A stretch of 64,000 bases of DNA from Actinomadura viridilutea (GTDB lineage Bacteria; Actinomycetota; Actinomycetes; Streptosporangiales; Streptosporangiaceae): assembly GCA_003001795.1 (NCBI GenBank), contig PVNI01000011.1, forward strand, positions 62,001-126,000. Direction: 5' to 3'. Under the pieces are notes generated by a model, which saw nothing but the letters and a program-made list of their open reading frames with translations, was not told the origin of the DNA and ran no database searches. Shown in pieces: positions 17,408 to 26,425 of the stretch. The position numbers and the translations under genes are program-made. Position 1 is the first letter of the stretch; each line of letters starts with the position of its first letter.

Positions 17408-17956
17408 TCACTTCCGGTGGCCGTAAAGGAGGGCCGCGGTGACCAGGAGCCCGAACGCCGCCGTGGAGGCGAGGGTGCGGACGAGGTTCCACGCCGCCCA
17501 CCGGGCCTCGTCGAAGGCGCGGCGGACCTCGGCGAGGTCGCCGATGCGGTCCGGGTCCCCGGCGGCCTTGATGCCGTCGTTGAGCGGGACGTTCACGGCG
17601 AGGGTGATGACCACGACCGCGAGGTAGAGCGCGAGCGCGGCGACGAGCCAGGGCAGGGCCGCGCGGGAGCCCGCGCCGAGGTGGAGGGCGACGCTCGCGG
17701 CGATGAGGACCAGGGCGCCGAAGAAGAGCGTCAGGAACAGCGGGTTGACGATCGCCCGGTCGATCGACTGGAAGGCGCCGACGAACGTCCGGTCGTCCGT
17801 GCGGCGCAGCCCCGGCATGACCGCGTTGGCGTAGACGAAGAGCACGCCCGTGACGATGCCGGTGCTCATGGCCGCGGCCACGAGCACGGCGTCGGCCAGC
17901 GGCGAGGAGCCGGCGGCCGTCGGGGCGAGGGCGTCATACGACGGATGTGCCGTCAT
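17408..17956 (-). CDS. DUF1772 (anthrone-oxygenase-like) membrane protein
   Basis: A 182-residue protein with four predicted membrane helices (about residues 20-45, 70-95, 98-120, 150-178), matching the DUF1772 family. This family includes proteins named as anthrone oxygenases, though most members have no proven activity. The conserved NVPLNDGIKA and ARWAAWNLVRT segments between helices 3 and 4 are present. The start ATG at 17956 faces the LysR gene on the other strand, and a strong palindrome lies between them. It is therefore the likely target of that regulator. Confidence 0.82.
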   Translation of the reverse strand: MTAHPSYDALAPTAAGSSPLADAVLVAAAMSTGIVTGVLFVYANAVMPGLRRTDDRTFVGAFQSIDRAIVNPLFLTLFFGALVLIAASVALHLGAGSRAALPWLVAALALYLAVVVITLAVNVPLNDGIKAAGDPDRIGDLAEVRRAFDEARWAAWNLVRTLASTAAFGLLVTAALLYGHRK

Positions 17957-18079
17957 GGCTTTATTCCTCGGGAGCGCAGTTCCTCAGGGGCGCGGTTCTT
18001 CGGGGGCGCGGGGGACGACGAGCGGACGTCTCCATGGTCGAGGGGCGAAGGATCGGCGGCAATGCCCGGATCCGCAACG

Positions 18080-18103
18080 ATCGTTAACCTGAAGGTTCAC
18101 GAT
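18080..18103. promoter_or_regulatory. LysR-type operator in the divergent promoter region
   Basis: ATCGTTAACCT - GA - AGGTTCACGAT: 11-bp arms with 10 matches around a 2-bp centre. It contains a T-N11-A arrangement typical of LysR binding sites and lies 16 bp before the lysR start codon, between lysR and the DUF1772 gene. Confidence 0.7.
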
Positions 18104-18118
18104 GTGCGGGGAGGACCG

Positions 18119-19039
18119 GTGGAGCAGCGCGACATCGAGATCTTCCTGACCCTCGCGGAGGAGCTGCACTTCGGCCGCGCCGCCGCCCGCCTCAACGTGT
18201 CCACGGCGCGGGTCAGCCAGACGATCAGAAGGCTCGAGCGCCGGATCGGGACGCGGCTGTTCGACCGGACGAGCCGCCGCGTCGTGCTCACGCCCGTGGG
18301 GGCGCGCCTGGAGCAGGATCTGCGTCCCGCCTACGAGCAGATCCGGCGAGCCGTCGAACGCGCGATCGCGGCGGGACGCGGGATGGAGGGGGTGCTGCGG
18401 GTCGGCTTCGTCGGCACCGCGGTCGGCGGGTTCCTGCACCGGGTGGCGGCGGACTTCCGCCGCGAGCACCCCGCCTGCCGGGTCGAGATCCACGAGGCCC
18501 GCTACAGCGATTTCCTCGATCTGCTGCGGTCCGGCGAGCGCGACATGATGCTCGTCCCGGTGCCGGTCAGGGAGCCGGACATGGTGTGCGGCCCGGTGCT
18601 GTTCGCGGAGCCGTCCGTGCTGGCGGTCCCGGCCGGGCATCCCTTCGCCCGGCGCGCCTCGGTGACGCTGGAGGACTTCGCACGCGACAAGGTGCTGCGT
18701 CCCGCCGGTCTGCCCGGCTACATGGACGAGAGCCTGGTGCCGGCCCGGACCCCCGCCGGCAGGCCCATCGAGCGCGGACCGACGTTCGCGACCGTCCAGG
18801 AGATGCTGGCGCTCATCGGTGCCGGCCAGGGCGTGTTCCCGGTGCCCGCCCATGCGGGCACCTACGACGTCCGCCCCGACATCGCCTACGTGCCGATCGT
18901 GGACGGGCTGCCGCGCGAACGGAGGCTGGTCTGGCGGGCCGCGGCCGAGAACAACCGGGTCCGCGCCTTCGACGAGGCCGCCCGCGCGTTCGTCGCCGCC
19001 CATCCCGATCCGCTGCTCGGGGCCCGTCCGCCTCGGTGA
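18119..19039 (+). CDS. LysR-family transcriptional regulator
   Basis: A 306-residue regulator. The winged helix-turn-helix is at the N-terminus (DIEIFLTLAEELHFGRAAAR, then LNVSTARVSQTIRRLERRIG), followed by the periplasmic-binding-protein-like effector domain. The GTG at 18119 is preceded by GGGGAGGA with good spacing and leaves almost no residues before the HTH, as usual in the family. The frame is open for 700 bp upstream but that region is the antisense of the divergent gene. It probably represses or activates the divergent DUF1772 gene and itself through the palindrome at 18080-18103. Ligand unknown. Confidence 0.92.
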   Translation: MEQRDIEIFLTLAEELHFGRAAARLNVSTARVSQTIRRLERRIGTRLFDRTSRRVVLTPVGARLEQDLRPAYEQIRRAVERAIAAGRGMEGVLRVGFVGTAVGGFLHRVAADFRREHPACRVEIHEARYSDFLDLLRSGERDMMLVPVPVREPDMVCGPVLFAEPSVLAVPAGHPFARRASVTLEDFARDKVLRPAGLPGYMDESLVPARTPAGRPIERGPTFATVQEMLALIGAGQGVFPVPAHAGTYDVRPDIAYVPIVDGLPRERRLVWRAAAENNRVRAFDEAARAFVAAHPDPLLGARPPR

Positions 19040-19109
19040 CGACGGCGCGGCGCCCGCTGTCGTCCCCGGCCGAAGGCTGCGGGCGAGGCCCGGGGGCCGG
19101 ATACGGCGA

Positions 19110-19134
19110 AGGCCCGGGCGGGTGACCCGGGCCT
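19110..19134. terminator. Bidirectional terminator between lysR and ahpD
   Basis: Perfect 9-bp stem AGGCCCGGG / CCCGGGCCT with a 7-base loop between two convergent genes. Confidence 0.7.
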
Positions 19135-19165
19135 CGCTCGCCGAGTTCAGTGCGGCGCCGCCGTG

Positions 19166-19708
19166 TCAGACGGCGGCGGGGGCCAGGGCCTCCTCGGCGT
19201 CCAGCGTCGCGGCCGTGGCGTTGACGACGGCGGCGATGCGCAGCGCCTCCTGGATCAGCTCGCGGGACAGGCCGCTCTCGCGCAGCACTTTCTCGTGCGA
19301 CTCCAGGCAGCGGCCGCAGCCGTTGATCGCCGACACGGCCAGGCACCACAGCTCGAAGTCGGTCTTGTCGACGCCGGGCCGGCCGATGATCGTCATCCGC
19401 AGCTTGGCGGGCAGGGTGGCGTACGCCTCGTCGCCGATCAGGTGGGTGGCGCGGTAGTACACGTTGTTCATGGCCATGATCGAGGCGGCCCCCTTGGCCG
19501 CCTCGAACGCCTCGGCCGACAGGTTGTCGGCCGCCTCCTCGGCCACCTCGGCGATGACCCGCCGGCTGCGGGTGGCCAGGGCGCAGGCCAGGACGGTGCC
19601 CCACAGCTGCTGCTCGGTCAGCTGGGAGGTGGACGTCACCGAACCCAGGTTCAGCTTGATGTCCTTGGCGTAGCCCGGAAGGGCGTTCTTCAGCGCGTCG
19701 ATGCTCAC
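19166..19708 (-). CDS. ahpD: Alkyl hydroperoxide reductase AhpD
   Basis: A 180-residue all-helical thiol protein. The active-site pair is Cys131-Gly-Arg-Cys134 in INGCGRCLESHEKVLR, with the upstream Glu and downstream His of the AhpD proton relay. In actinobacteria AhpD reduces the peroxiredoxin AhpC using lipoamide/dihydrolipoamide dehydrogenase. It lies 108 bp downstream of ahpC on the same strand, so the two form an operon controlled from the ahpC-oxyR intergenic region. Confidence 0.96.
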   Translation of the reverse strand: MSIDALKNALPGYAKDIKLNLGSVTSTSQLTEQQLWGTVLACALATRSRRVIAEVAEEAADNLSAEAFEAAKGAASIMAMNNVYYRATHLIGDEAYATLPAKLRMTIIGRPGVDKTDFELWCLAVSAINGCGRCLESHEKVLRESGLSRELIQEALRIAAVVNATAATLDAEEALAPAAV

Positions 19709-19816
19709 GAACGTGCCTTTCGATCAAGCGGACGGCCGGGGCGCGGTGCCGCGTCCCGGCCGCCGAGAGCGTCGTTCACGCGGGGGACGGCGGCCCCCCG
19801 AGCGAGAGCGGGAGGC

Positions 19817-20371
19817 TCAGGCGCCCGCCATCAGCTTCTTGGGGTCGAGGGTCGCCTCGCCCTTGTTCCAGTTGCAGGGGCACAGCTCGTCGGACTGCAG
19901 GGCGTCGAGGACCCGCAGGACCTCCTTGACGTTGCGGCCGACCGAGCCCGCGGTGACCATCGCGAACTGGATCTCGTTGTTGGGGTCGACGATGAAGGTG
20001 GCGCGCTGCGCCACGCCCTCGTCGGTGAGGATGCCGAGCGCCGAGCACAGCTCCCGCTTGACGTCCGACAGCATCGGGAAGGGCAGCTCGCGCAGGTCCG
20101 GGTGGTCCTTGCGCCAGGCGTAGTGGACGTACTCGTTGTCCACCGAGGCGCCGAGGACCTGGGCGTCCCGGTCGGCGAACTCGCCGTTCAGGCGGCCGAA
20201 TTCGGCGATCTCGGTGGGACAGATGAAGGTGAAGTCCTTCGGCCAGAAGAACACCACGCGCCACTTGCCCTCGTAGGTCTTGTGGTTGATGGTCTCGAAG
20301 GCGTTGTCAGGGTCCAGCGAGACGCAGGCGGTCAGCTCGTATTCCGGGAACTGGTCACCGACGGTAAGCAC
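19817..20371 (-). CDS. ahpC: Peroxiredoxin AhpC
   Basis: A 184-residue typical 2-Cys peroxiredoxin that reduces hydrogen peroxide and organic hydroperoxides. The peroxidatic Cys51 is in DFTFICPTEI, and the C-terminal end carries a resolving-type CPCNW (Cys164, Cys166), an actinobacterial three-cysteine pattern. The GTG start at 20371 follows AAAGGAG at 6 bases. It is divergent from oxyR across 505 bp, an arrangement long known from mycobacteria and Streptomyces, where OxyR senses peroxide and activates ahpC. Confidence 0.97.
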   Translation of the reverse strand: MLTVGDQFPEYELTACVSLDPDNAFETINHKTYEGKWRVVFFWPKDFTFICPTEIAEFGRLNGEFADRDAQVLGASVDNEYVHYAWRKDHPDLRELPFPMLSDVKRELCSALGILTDEGVAQRATFIVDPNNEIQFAMVTAGSVGRNVKEVLRVLDALQSDELCPCNWNKGEATLDPKKLMAGA

Positions 20372-20514
20372 GCATGCTCCTTTGCTTGCGACTTCACAAC
20401 GCCCCGTGCGACCACGGGACGGGTTTCCGGGGAGCGCCGCCGAGGCTCGTGTTCCACTCGGGGGCGCGTGTCACTTAGCGTGCCGCACGCACCCGGCCGA
20501 AGAGAAATCAGCAG

Positions 20515-20552
20515 TTCATAGCGCACTGATAGGAAGAGACTATCAATTGACG
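20515..20552. promoter_or_regulatory. ahpC/oxyR divergent control site (OxyR-type dyad)
   Basis: TGATAG - 7 bp - CTATCA (20527-20545) forms a 19-bp inverted repeat, and a further TGATAG lies at 20560. On the minus strand TTGATA (20546-20541) and CTATGA (20522-20517), 18 bp apart, look like the ahpC promoter overlapping this dyad. On the plus strand TTGACG (20547-20552) could be a -35 for oxyR. The rest of 20372-20876 shows only small palindromes (CCCGTG-CGAC-CACGGG at 20403; CTTCGCGCGAAG at 20654) and no gene. Confidence 0.6.
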
Positions 20553-20876
20553 GAAGCCCTGATAGGAGATGCTTTCGGAGGGGCGGGGCGGACGCCGCCG
20601 CGACGGCGGGATGACCGATATCACACCCGGAACGCGCCGCGTCACCACCGAAGCTTCGCGCGAAGTTTAGTGGAAACCTGCCTGAAACAATGCGCGTGTC
20701 CCGACACTCAGCGTGAAGTCGAACAATGAACGCATTCGCGGGTCGGCGCGGCGCGCTGGATCGTCGTTTTCGGGCTGCGCCGTGCCGGTTCCCACCGGGG
20801 GGGATGTGAGAGAGGTCACGCAGGGTGACGGGTAAGCTCGTAGCGTCCCTGACCGGCGGACCGACGGGAGACCACC

Positions 20877-21908
20877 ATCAGCAGGCCGACGATCGCCCAG
20901 CTCAGGGCGTTCCTCGCGCTCGCCGAGCACCTGCATTTCCGGGACGCGGCGGCGGCTCTGCGGATGAGCCAGCCCGCGCTGTCCGGGGCCGTGGCGGCGC
21001 TGGAGGACACGCTCCGCACACGGCTGGTGGAACGTACCACCCGCCGGGTGCTGCTGACCCCCGCGGGCGAGCGGGTGGCGCGGCGGGCCGAGCTGGTGCT
21101 GGCCGAACTGGACCGGCTCGTCGAAGAGGTGCAGGCGGTCCGGGGGCCGCTGGTCGGGCCGCTGCGGGTCGGCGTGATCCCCACCGTGGCGCCCTACCTG
21201 CTGCCGGTGATGCTGCCCCGGCTGGCCGAGGAGTACCCCGAGCTGGAGCTGTCGGTCCACGAGGAGCAGACCGACCACATCGTCGGCGAGCTGGTGGCCG
21301 GACGGCTGGACGTGGTGCTGCTCGCCCTGCCCGCGCCCGTCCCGGGCCTGGTCGAGCTGCCGCTCTACGACGAGGACTTCGTGCTGGTCGCCCCGGCCTG
21401 CCGGAGGCTGCCCGGCGACGCCCCGCTGCAGCTCAAGGCGCTGCGGGACCTCGACGTGATCCTGCTCAACGAGGGGCACTGCCTGCGGGACCAGGCGCTC
21501 GACGTGTGCCGCGAGGTCGGCGCGCGGGCCGCCGCCGCGACGTACGCGACCAGCCTGGCCACGCTGGTGCAGCTGGTATCGGGCGGGCTGGGCGTCACCC
21601 TCGTCCCGGAGACCGCGCTGCCGGTGGAGACGCGCCGCGCGCCCGGCCTGACCCTGCACCGGTTCGCCGACCCCGCCCCGTACCGGCGCATCGGCCTGGC
21701 CTTCCGCGCCACGTCCCCGCGCGGGGAGGAGTTCGAGGCGCTCGCCCGCAGCGTGCGCGCCGCCGTCGCCGACGCGGGCACCAGGGTCCGCGTCCACCCG
21801 GACGGCCCGCCCGCGCGCGCGACCGGGCAGGACGCGACGGGCCGGAGCGCGGCGGAACGCCGCGAAACGGGGCGGCACGACACGACGCCGGCGCGCGCCG
21901 CGAGCTGA
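20877..21908 (+). CDS. oxyR: Hydrogen-peroxide sensor OxyR (LysR family), start codon ATC
   Basis: A 343-residue LysR-type regulator with the peroxide-sensing signature EGHCLRDQALDVC, where the two cysteines are eight residues apart as in E. coli OxyR. The HTH segment (EHLHFRDAAAALRMSQPALS) requires coding sequence from at least 20880. In that frame, between the stop at 20850 and 20964 there is no ATG, GTG or TTG. ATC at 20877 stands exactly where homologues start (then SRPTIAQLRAF) and follows GGGAG by 6 bases. The start is thus either a rare AUC or a mutated or misread ATG. The ATG at 20964 would delete half the HTH. The tail after about residue 305 is low complexity. Confidence 0.85.
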   Translation: MSRPTIAQLRAFLALAEHLHFRDAAAALRMSQPALSGAVAALEDTLRTRLVERTTRRVLLTPAGERVARRAELVLAELDRLVEEVQAVRGPLVGPLRVGVIPTVAPYLLPVMLPRLAEEYPELELSVHEEQTDHIVGELVAGRLDVVLLALPAPVPGLVELPLYDEDFVLVAPACRRLPGDAPLQLKALRDLDVILLNEGHCLRDQALDVCREVGARAAAATYATSLATLVQLVSGGLGVTLVPETALPVETRRAPGLTLHRFADPAPYRRIGLAFRATSPRGEEFEALARSVRAAVADAGTRVRVHPDGPPARATGQDATGRSAAERRETGRHDTTPARAAS

Positions 21909-22142
21909 CGTCCCCGCCCGGCGCGCCCGCCGCTCCTCGTGGGACGGCCAGGCCGAGGTCAAGTCTGCGTCAGACGACGGTCCAGGTATCGCGAAAGACG
22001 CCGGGTCGGCTGGGACCCGCGTTCATGCTTGGTCGCGTGGCGACGTGCGCGCCCTCGGCTCATGCCGCGGGGGCCGGCCCGGTCGCCGTCCGACATTCCC
22101 CGACACGCCCGGCCCTTCGCCGTACAGCACGGGAGAGCGCAA

Positions 22143-25100
22143 TTGGCTCCGACGATCAGTCTCGTGGTGCCCGCCTACGACGTCGCGCCCTACCTGGACG
22201 CCTGCCTGCGGTCGCTGGCCGCGCAGACGCATCGGGACCTGGAGGTCGTCGTCGTCGACGACGGCTCCGCCGACGACAGCGGGCGCATCGCCGCCAAGTT
22301 CGCCGCCGACGATCCCCGGTTCCGCGTGATCACGCGGGAGCACCAGGGGCTGGGCGCGGCCCGCAACGCGGGGCTCGCCGAGACGTCGGGCGAGTTCCTG
22401 GCGTTCGTCGACGGCGACGACATGCTCCCCCCGTACGCCCTGGAGTACCTGCTGGCGAGCCTGCAGGAGACCGGCGCGGACTTCGCGACCGGCAACGTGC
22501 ACCGCTTCGACGCCGACGGCGCCCGCCAGGCGCCGACGCTGCGCCGCACGTTCCGCGACACCGTCCGGCGCACGCACGTCACCCGGCACGAGGACCTGCT
22601 GGTCGACCGGATGGTCACCAACAAGCTGTGGCGCCGCTCGTTCTGGGACGCCCAAGGGCTGGAATTCCCCCGCGGCGCGCTCCACGACGACAGCCTGATC
22701 GCGATCACCGCGCACCACCTGGCCGACGCCGTGGACGTGCTGGAGGCCCCCGTCTACCTGTGGCGCGTCCATCCCGGGGAGGACCGCTCCCTCACCCGCA
22801 ACGGCCCCGAGGGCAGCGTCCTGGAGCACCGCGTGCAGGCGGTGCGGGCGGTCGGCCGGTTCCTGCTCGACCGCGGCATGCCGGAACAGAAGCGCCTCTG
22901 GGACCGCGTCGTCCTCTCCGACGACCTGCGGCTCTTCCTGCAGGCGCTGGACGAGGGCGACGACGCCTACCGGCAGCGGTTCCTCGACCTGGCCGGGGCC
23001 TACCTGCGCGACTGCGACCCGGACATCGTCGGCGGCCTGCGCGCGATCGAGCGGCTCAAGTGGCACCTGGTGGAGCGGCGCATGCTGCCCGAGCTGCTGG
23101 AGGTGCTCACCTTCGAAAAGAGCCGGGAGATGGCGGACGCGGGCGTGGTGCGGCGCGGCGTCCGCTTCTACGGCGACTACCCGTTCCTCAACGACCCGCG
23201 CGTCGGCGTGCCGGACCACGTCTACCGGCTCGACGAGGAGCTGCAGGTGCGTCAGAAGGTCGACGCGGTCGGCTGGAACGGGGACCGGCTCGTCGTCGAA
23301 GGACGCGCCAAGCTGCGGTACCTGCCGCCCCGCAAGCGCTGGCAGCAGCAGCTGCTGGCCTGGCTGGTGTCGGAGGAGACCGGGCAGCGCCTGCCGCTGC
23401 GGCTCACCACCGTCGACCGGGCCGGCGACGACGACGGGGCCGACTGGAGCGGCTACCGCATCGTCATCGACCCGGCCAAGCTGCTGGGCAAGGGCTCGTC
23501 CTGGCACGTCGAGCTGTGGATCCACAACCGCGGCATCTTCCGGCGGGAGGAGCTGAGCAGGCCGTCGGCGGCCGCCCGGCGGCTGGAGGCGCGCCGCGTC
23601 GGCGAGGTATGGGTGCGGCCCGAGTGGGCCAAGGGCGGCCGGTTCGTCCTGCGCACCGGCGACGACGCCGTGATCGTGACGGACATGCGGCCGGCGGACG
23701 GCGCCCTCGAGCTGACCTGCGAGGCGCCCACGGGCCTGCTGTGGGGCAGCCACCTGCTCGCCACCCGCTGGCCGGGCTGCGCGCCGCGCCGCTACCCCCT
23801 CACCCGCCACCCGGACGGGACGGGCTTCACCGCGCGCATGCCGATGCGCGACTTCGAGGCACCCGTGCCGTCCCCCGGGTTCCCGGCCGGCAGCCCGGAG
23901 GCCGCGGCGTTCGGCGACACCACGCAGTGGGCCGTCGAGCTGGTCGGCTCGGACGGCACCCGCACCCCGCTGATCCTGCCGGAGGTGTCGCGGCTGCTGC
24001 GGCACGAGGCGGGCGGCGACCGGGAGGTCGCCGCCGTCCGGACCAAGAGCGGCCACCTGGAGATCCACGAACGGGCCGTCCGGCCGGTGCTGGACGTGCT
24101 GGAGTGGGAGCCGGACGGGCCGCTGCGCATCGCCGGCGAGCTGCCCTCCCGCGCCGAACTGCCCGCCGGCCTGGTGCTGCGCGCCGGGGGCCGCGTCGAA
24201 GAGCGCGTGTTCCCGCTGACGCGCGACGACGGCCGCTTCGAGGCCGAGCTGGACCCGTGGCGCGTGCGGTCCCTGGCCGGGACGCTGCCGCTGCCCAAGG
24301 GCCGGTACCAGATGTACCTGCGGCTCACCCGCGACGGCGGCACGCGCGACGCGCCGATCCAGGTCGGCAACGCGCTGCGGACGATGTTCCCGCTGACGCG
24401 GACCCGCGACGGCCGCACCCTGCACATGGACGTCACCAAGGAGCTGACGCCGCTGCTGCGCGTCAACGGCGACCTGACCCCCGAGGAGCGCAGCCGCAAG
24501 GGGCAGCGCCTGCTCACCGAACGCGTCTACCCCGAGCTGTGCGAGCAGCCGCTGCGGCCGCAGGTCTTCTTCGAGAGCTACTACGGCCGCCAGTACTCCG
24601 ACAGCCCCCGGGCGATCCTGGAGGAGCTGCGGCGCCGCGACGCCGGGCTGGAGTTCGTGTGGAGCGTCCGGGACGGGCAGGTGGAGCTGCCGGAGGGCAT
24701 CACGCCGGTGCGGCGGGGCGGCCGCGAATACGTCGAGGCCCTGGCGTGCTCGAAATACGTCGTCGTCAACAGCCACCTGCCGTGGTGGTTCCGCCGCCGT
24801 CCGGGCCAGACGGTGCTGCAGACCTGGCACGGCGCCACGCTCAAGCGCATCGGGTTCGACATCGAGCGGGTGCGGTTCGCCACGCGCGACTACCACGAGC
24901 GGCTGGCCCTGGAGGTCGAGCAGTGGGACTACCTCGTCTCGCCGAGCCCGTGGTGCACGCCGATCATGCGGCGGGCGTTCCGGTTCGAGGGCGAGGTGCT
25001 GGAGACCGGCTACCCGCGCAACGACCTGTTCTTCGCCGAGGACCGCGACGAGATCGCCCGTGCCGTCCGGCAGCGGATCGGCGTGCCCGAGGGCCGCAAG

Positions 25101-25631
25101 GTCATCCTGTACGCGCCGACGTGGCGCGACGACAAGTTCTACACCCGCGGCCGCTACCGCCTCGACCTCAAGCTCGACCTGCGCCGCATGCAGGCCGAAC
25201 TGGGCGAGGACCACGTCGTGCTGGTCCGCCGCCATCCCCACATCGTCGACCGGGTGCCGGAGGTCGGCCGCGACTTCGTCTTCGACGTGTCGGTCTACCC
25301 GCAGATGCAGGAGCTCCTGCTGATCACCGACGTGCTCGTCACCGACTACTCGTCGGTCATGTTCGACTTCGCCATCACGCGGCGGCCCATGCTGTTCTTC
25401 ACCTACGACCTGGAGAGCTACCGGGACGAGCTGCGCGGCTTCTACTTCGACTTCGAGTCCGACGCGCCCGGCCCGCTGCTGCGCACCGGCGACGAGGTGA
25501 TCGCGGCGCTGCGGGACATCGACCGCGTCGTCGAGGAGCACGCCGACGCCTACCGGGCGTTCACCGACCGGCACTGCGCCCTCGACGACGGCGGGGCCAC
25601 CGCCCGCGTCGTGGACCGCGTGTTCGGCTGA
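22143..25631 (+). CDS. Glycosyltransferase 2 / CDP-glycerol glycerophosphotransferase fusion
   Basis: A 1162-residue two-enzyme protein of the teichoic-acid type. Residues 1-240 are a GT-A fold family 2 glycosyltransferase (SLVVPAYDVAPYLDACLRSL, VVDDGSADDS, and the metal motif FVDGDD at 89-94). The middle 450 residues are a beta-rich region without a family I recognise. From about residue 780 to the end is a TagF/TarF-type glycerophosphotransferase (TWHGATLKRIGFD, YPRNDLFF, APTWRDDKFY, RRHPHIVD, TDYSSVMFDF). The start is TTG 22143, after GGGAG at 7 bases; upstream frame is noncoding. It probably polymerises or decorates a glycerol-phosphate wall or capsule polymer at the inner membrane face. 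Confidence 0.9.
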   Translation: MAPTISLVVPAYDVAPYLDACLRSLAAQTHRDLEVVVVDDGSADDSGRIAAKFAADDPRFRVITREHQGLGAARNAGLAETSGEFLAFVDGDDMLPPYALEYLLASLQETGADFATGNVHRFDADGARQAPTLRRTFRDTVRRTHVTRHEDLLVDRMVTNKLWRRSFWDAQGLEFPRGALHDDSLIAITAHHLADAVDVLEAPVYLWRVHPGEDRSLTRNGPEGSVLEHRVQAVRAVGRFLLDRGMPEQKRLWDRVVLSDDLRLFLQALDEGDDAYRQRFLDLAGAYLRDCDPDIVGGLRAIERLKWHLVERRMLPELLEVLTFEKSREMADAGVVRRGVRFYGDYPFLNDPRVGVPDHVYRLDEELQVRQKVDAVGWNGDRLVVEGRAKLRYLPPRKRWQQQLLAWLVSEETGQRLPLRLTTVDRAGDDDGADWSGYRIVIDPAKLLGKGSSWHVELWIHNRGIFRREELSRPSAAARRLEARRVGEVWVRPEWAKGGRFVLRTGDDAVIVTDMRPADGALELTCEAPTGLLWGSHLLATRWPGCAPRRYPLTRHPDGTGFTARMPMRDFEAPVPSPGFPAGSPEAAAFGDTTQWAVELVGSDGTRTPLILPEVSRLLRHEAGGDREVAAVRTKSGHLEIHERAVRPVLDVLEWEPDGPLRIAGELPSRAELPAGLVLRAGGRVEERVFPLTRDDGRFEAELDPWRVRSLAGTLPLPKGRYQMYLRLTRDGGTRDAPIQVGNALRTMFPLTRTRDGRTLHMDVTKELTPLLRVNGDLTPEERSRKGQRLLTERVYPELCEQPLRPQVFFESYYGRQYSDSPRAILEELRRRDAGLEFVWSVRDGQVELPEGITPVRRGGREYVEALACSKYVVVNSHLPWWFRRRPGQTVLQTWHGATLKRIGFDIERVRFATRDYHERLALEVEQWDYLVSPSPWCTPIMRRAFRFEGEVLETGYPRNDLFFAEDRDEIARAVRQRIGVPEGRKVILYAPTWRDDKFYTRGRYRLDLKLDLRRMQAELGEDHVVLVRRHPHIVDRVPEVGRDFVFDVSVYPQMQELLLITDVLVTDYSSVMFDFAITRRPMLFFTYDLESYRDELRGFYFDFESDAPGPLLRTGDEVIAALRDIDRVVEEHADAYRAFTDRHCALDDGGATARVVDRVFG

Positions 25632-25635
25632 GCCG

Positions 25636-25680
25636 CGCGGGCCGGGCCCGGCGGGCGCGTCCTCCCGGGCCCGGCCCGCG
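25636..25680 (+). terminator. Terminator after the teichoic-acid-type transferase
   Basis: Perfect 16-bp stem (25636-25651 and 25665-25680) of C/G residues, beginning CGCGGGCCGGG, with a 13-base loop. It lies 4 bp after the stop and between convergent genes, so it may act both ways. Confidence 0.75.
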
Positions 25681-25723
25681 GCGGTCGATCGGCCGCTGGT
25701 CGGCGCGGGCTGGTCGGCGTTGG

Positions 25724-26425
25724 CTAATCGGCGCGGTAGGCGCGGGCGAACAGCGTGACGCCCGGCCACGACTTGACCGGAAGCCGCCGCTCCACGGCGC
25801 TGACCAGGCTCAGCAGCTCGTTCACGATGGGCGGCGCGTCCGCCATGTCCTCGCAGTACCGGGCGCGGTGCCGCCGCCACCGCACCAGCGGGCGGAGCAG
25901 GACATTGCAGTTCCACAGCCGCTCCACGCGCAGCCCGGCGCCCTCCAGCACCCCGGCCAGATCCGCCTTGGCGTAGCGGCGGACGCGGCCCAGCGCCACG
26001 TCGTGCGCCGACCACAGGGACATGTCGCACGGCACGGAGACCAGCGCGGTCCCGCCGGGCCGCAGCACCCGGGCGATCTCCGCCGCGGCGGCGCGGTCGT
26101 CCTCCACGTGTTCCAGCACGTTCAGCGCCAGCGCCAGGTCGTACGTCGCGGACGGCAGCGGCAGGAACCGGGCGTCGCCCAGGTAGGCCGTGATGCCCTG
26201 CGCCAGGCACAGGTCCACCGCGGCGGGGGCGGAGTCGACCGCCACGGCCTGCCAGCCGTGCTCCATCAGGACCTTGGTGTTGCCGCCGCCCGCGGCGCCG
26301 ATGTCCACGGCGGTTCCCGGGACGCCGATCCGGCGCAGCTCCCGCGCGACGATCCCGCGGCGCTCGCGGTACCACCAGTTGTCGTCTTCGATCGCGACGA
26401 CCCGTTGAATCTCGATGGTGTCCAC
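25724..26425 (-). CDS. Class I SAM-dependent methyltransferase
   Basis: A 233-residue methyltransferase, type 11-like. Motif I is TAVDIGAAGGGNTKVL, the acidic end of strand 2 is AVDSAP, and motif IV is LALALNVLEHVEDD, followed by RVLRPGGTALVSVP. The conserved NWWYRERR near the N-terminus is typical of methyltransferases found in cell-surface glycan clusters. I place the start at GTG 26425; TTG at 26443 is also possible and neither has a good ribosome site. Its position next to a teichoic-acid-type transferase and a polytopic membrane protein suggests a polysaccharide substrate, which is inference. Confidence 0.82.
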   Translation of the reverse strand: MDTIEIQRVVAIEDDNWWYRERRGIVARELRRIGVPGTAVDIGAAGGGNTKVLMEHGWQAVAVDSAPAAVDLCLAQGITAYLGDARFLPLPSATYDLALALNVLEHVEDDRAAAAEIARVLRPGGTALVSVPCDMSLWSAHDVALGRVRRYAKADLAGVLEGAGLRVERLWNCNVLLRPLVRWRRHRARYCEDMADAPPIVNELLSLVSAVERRLPVKSWPGVTLFARAYRAD

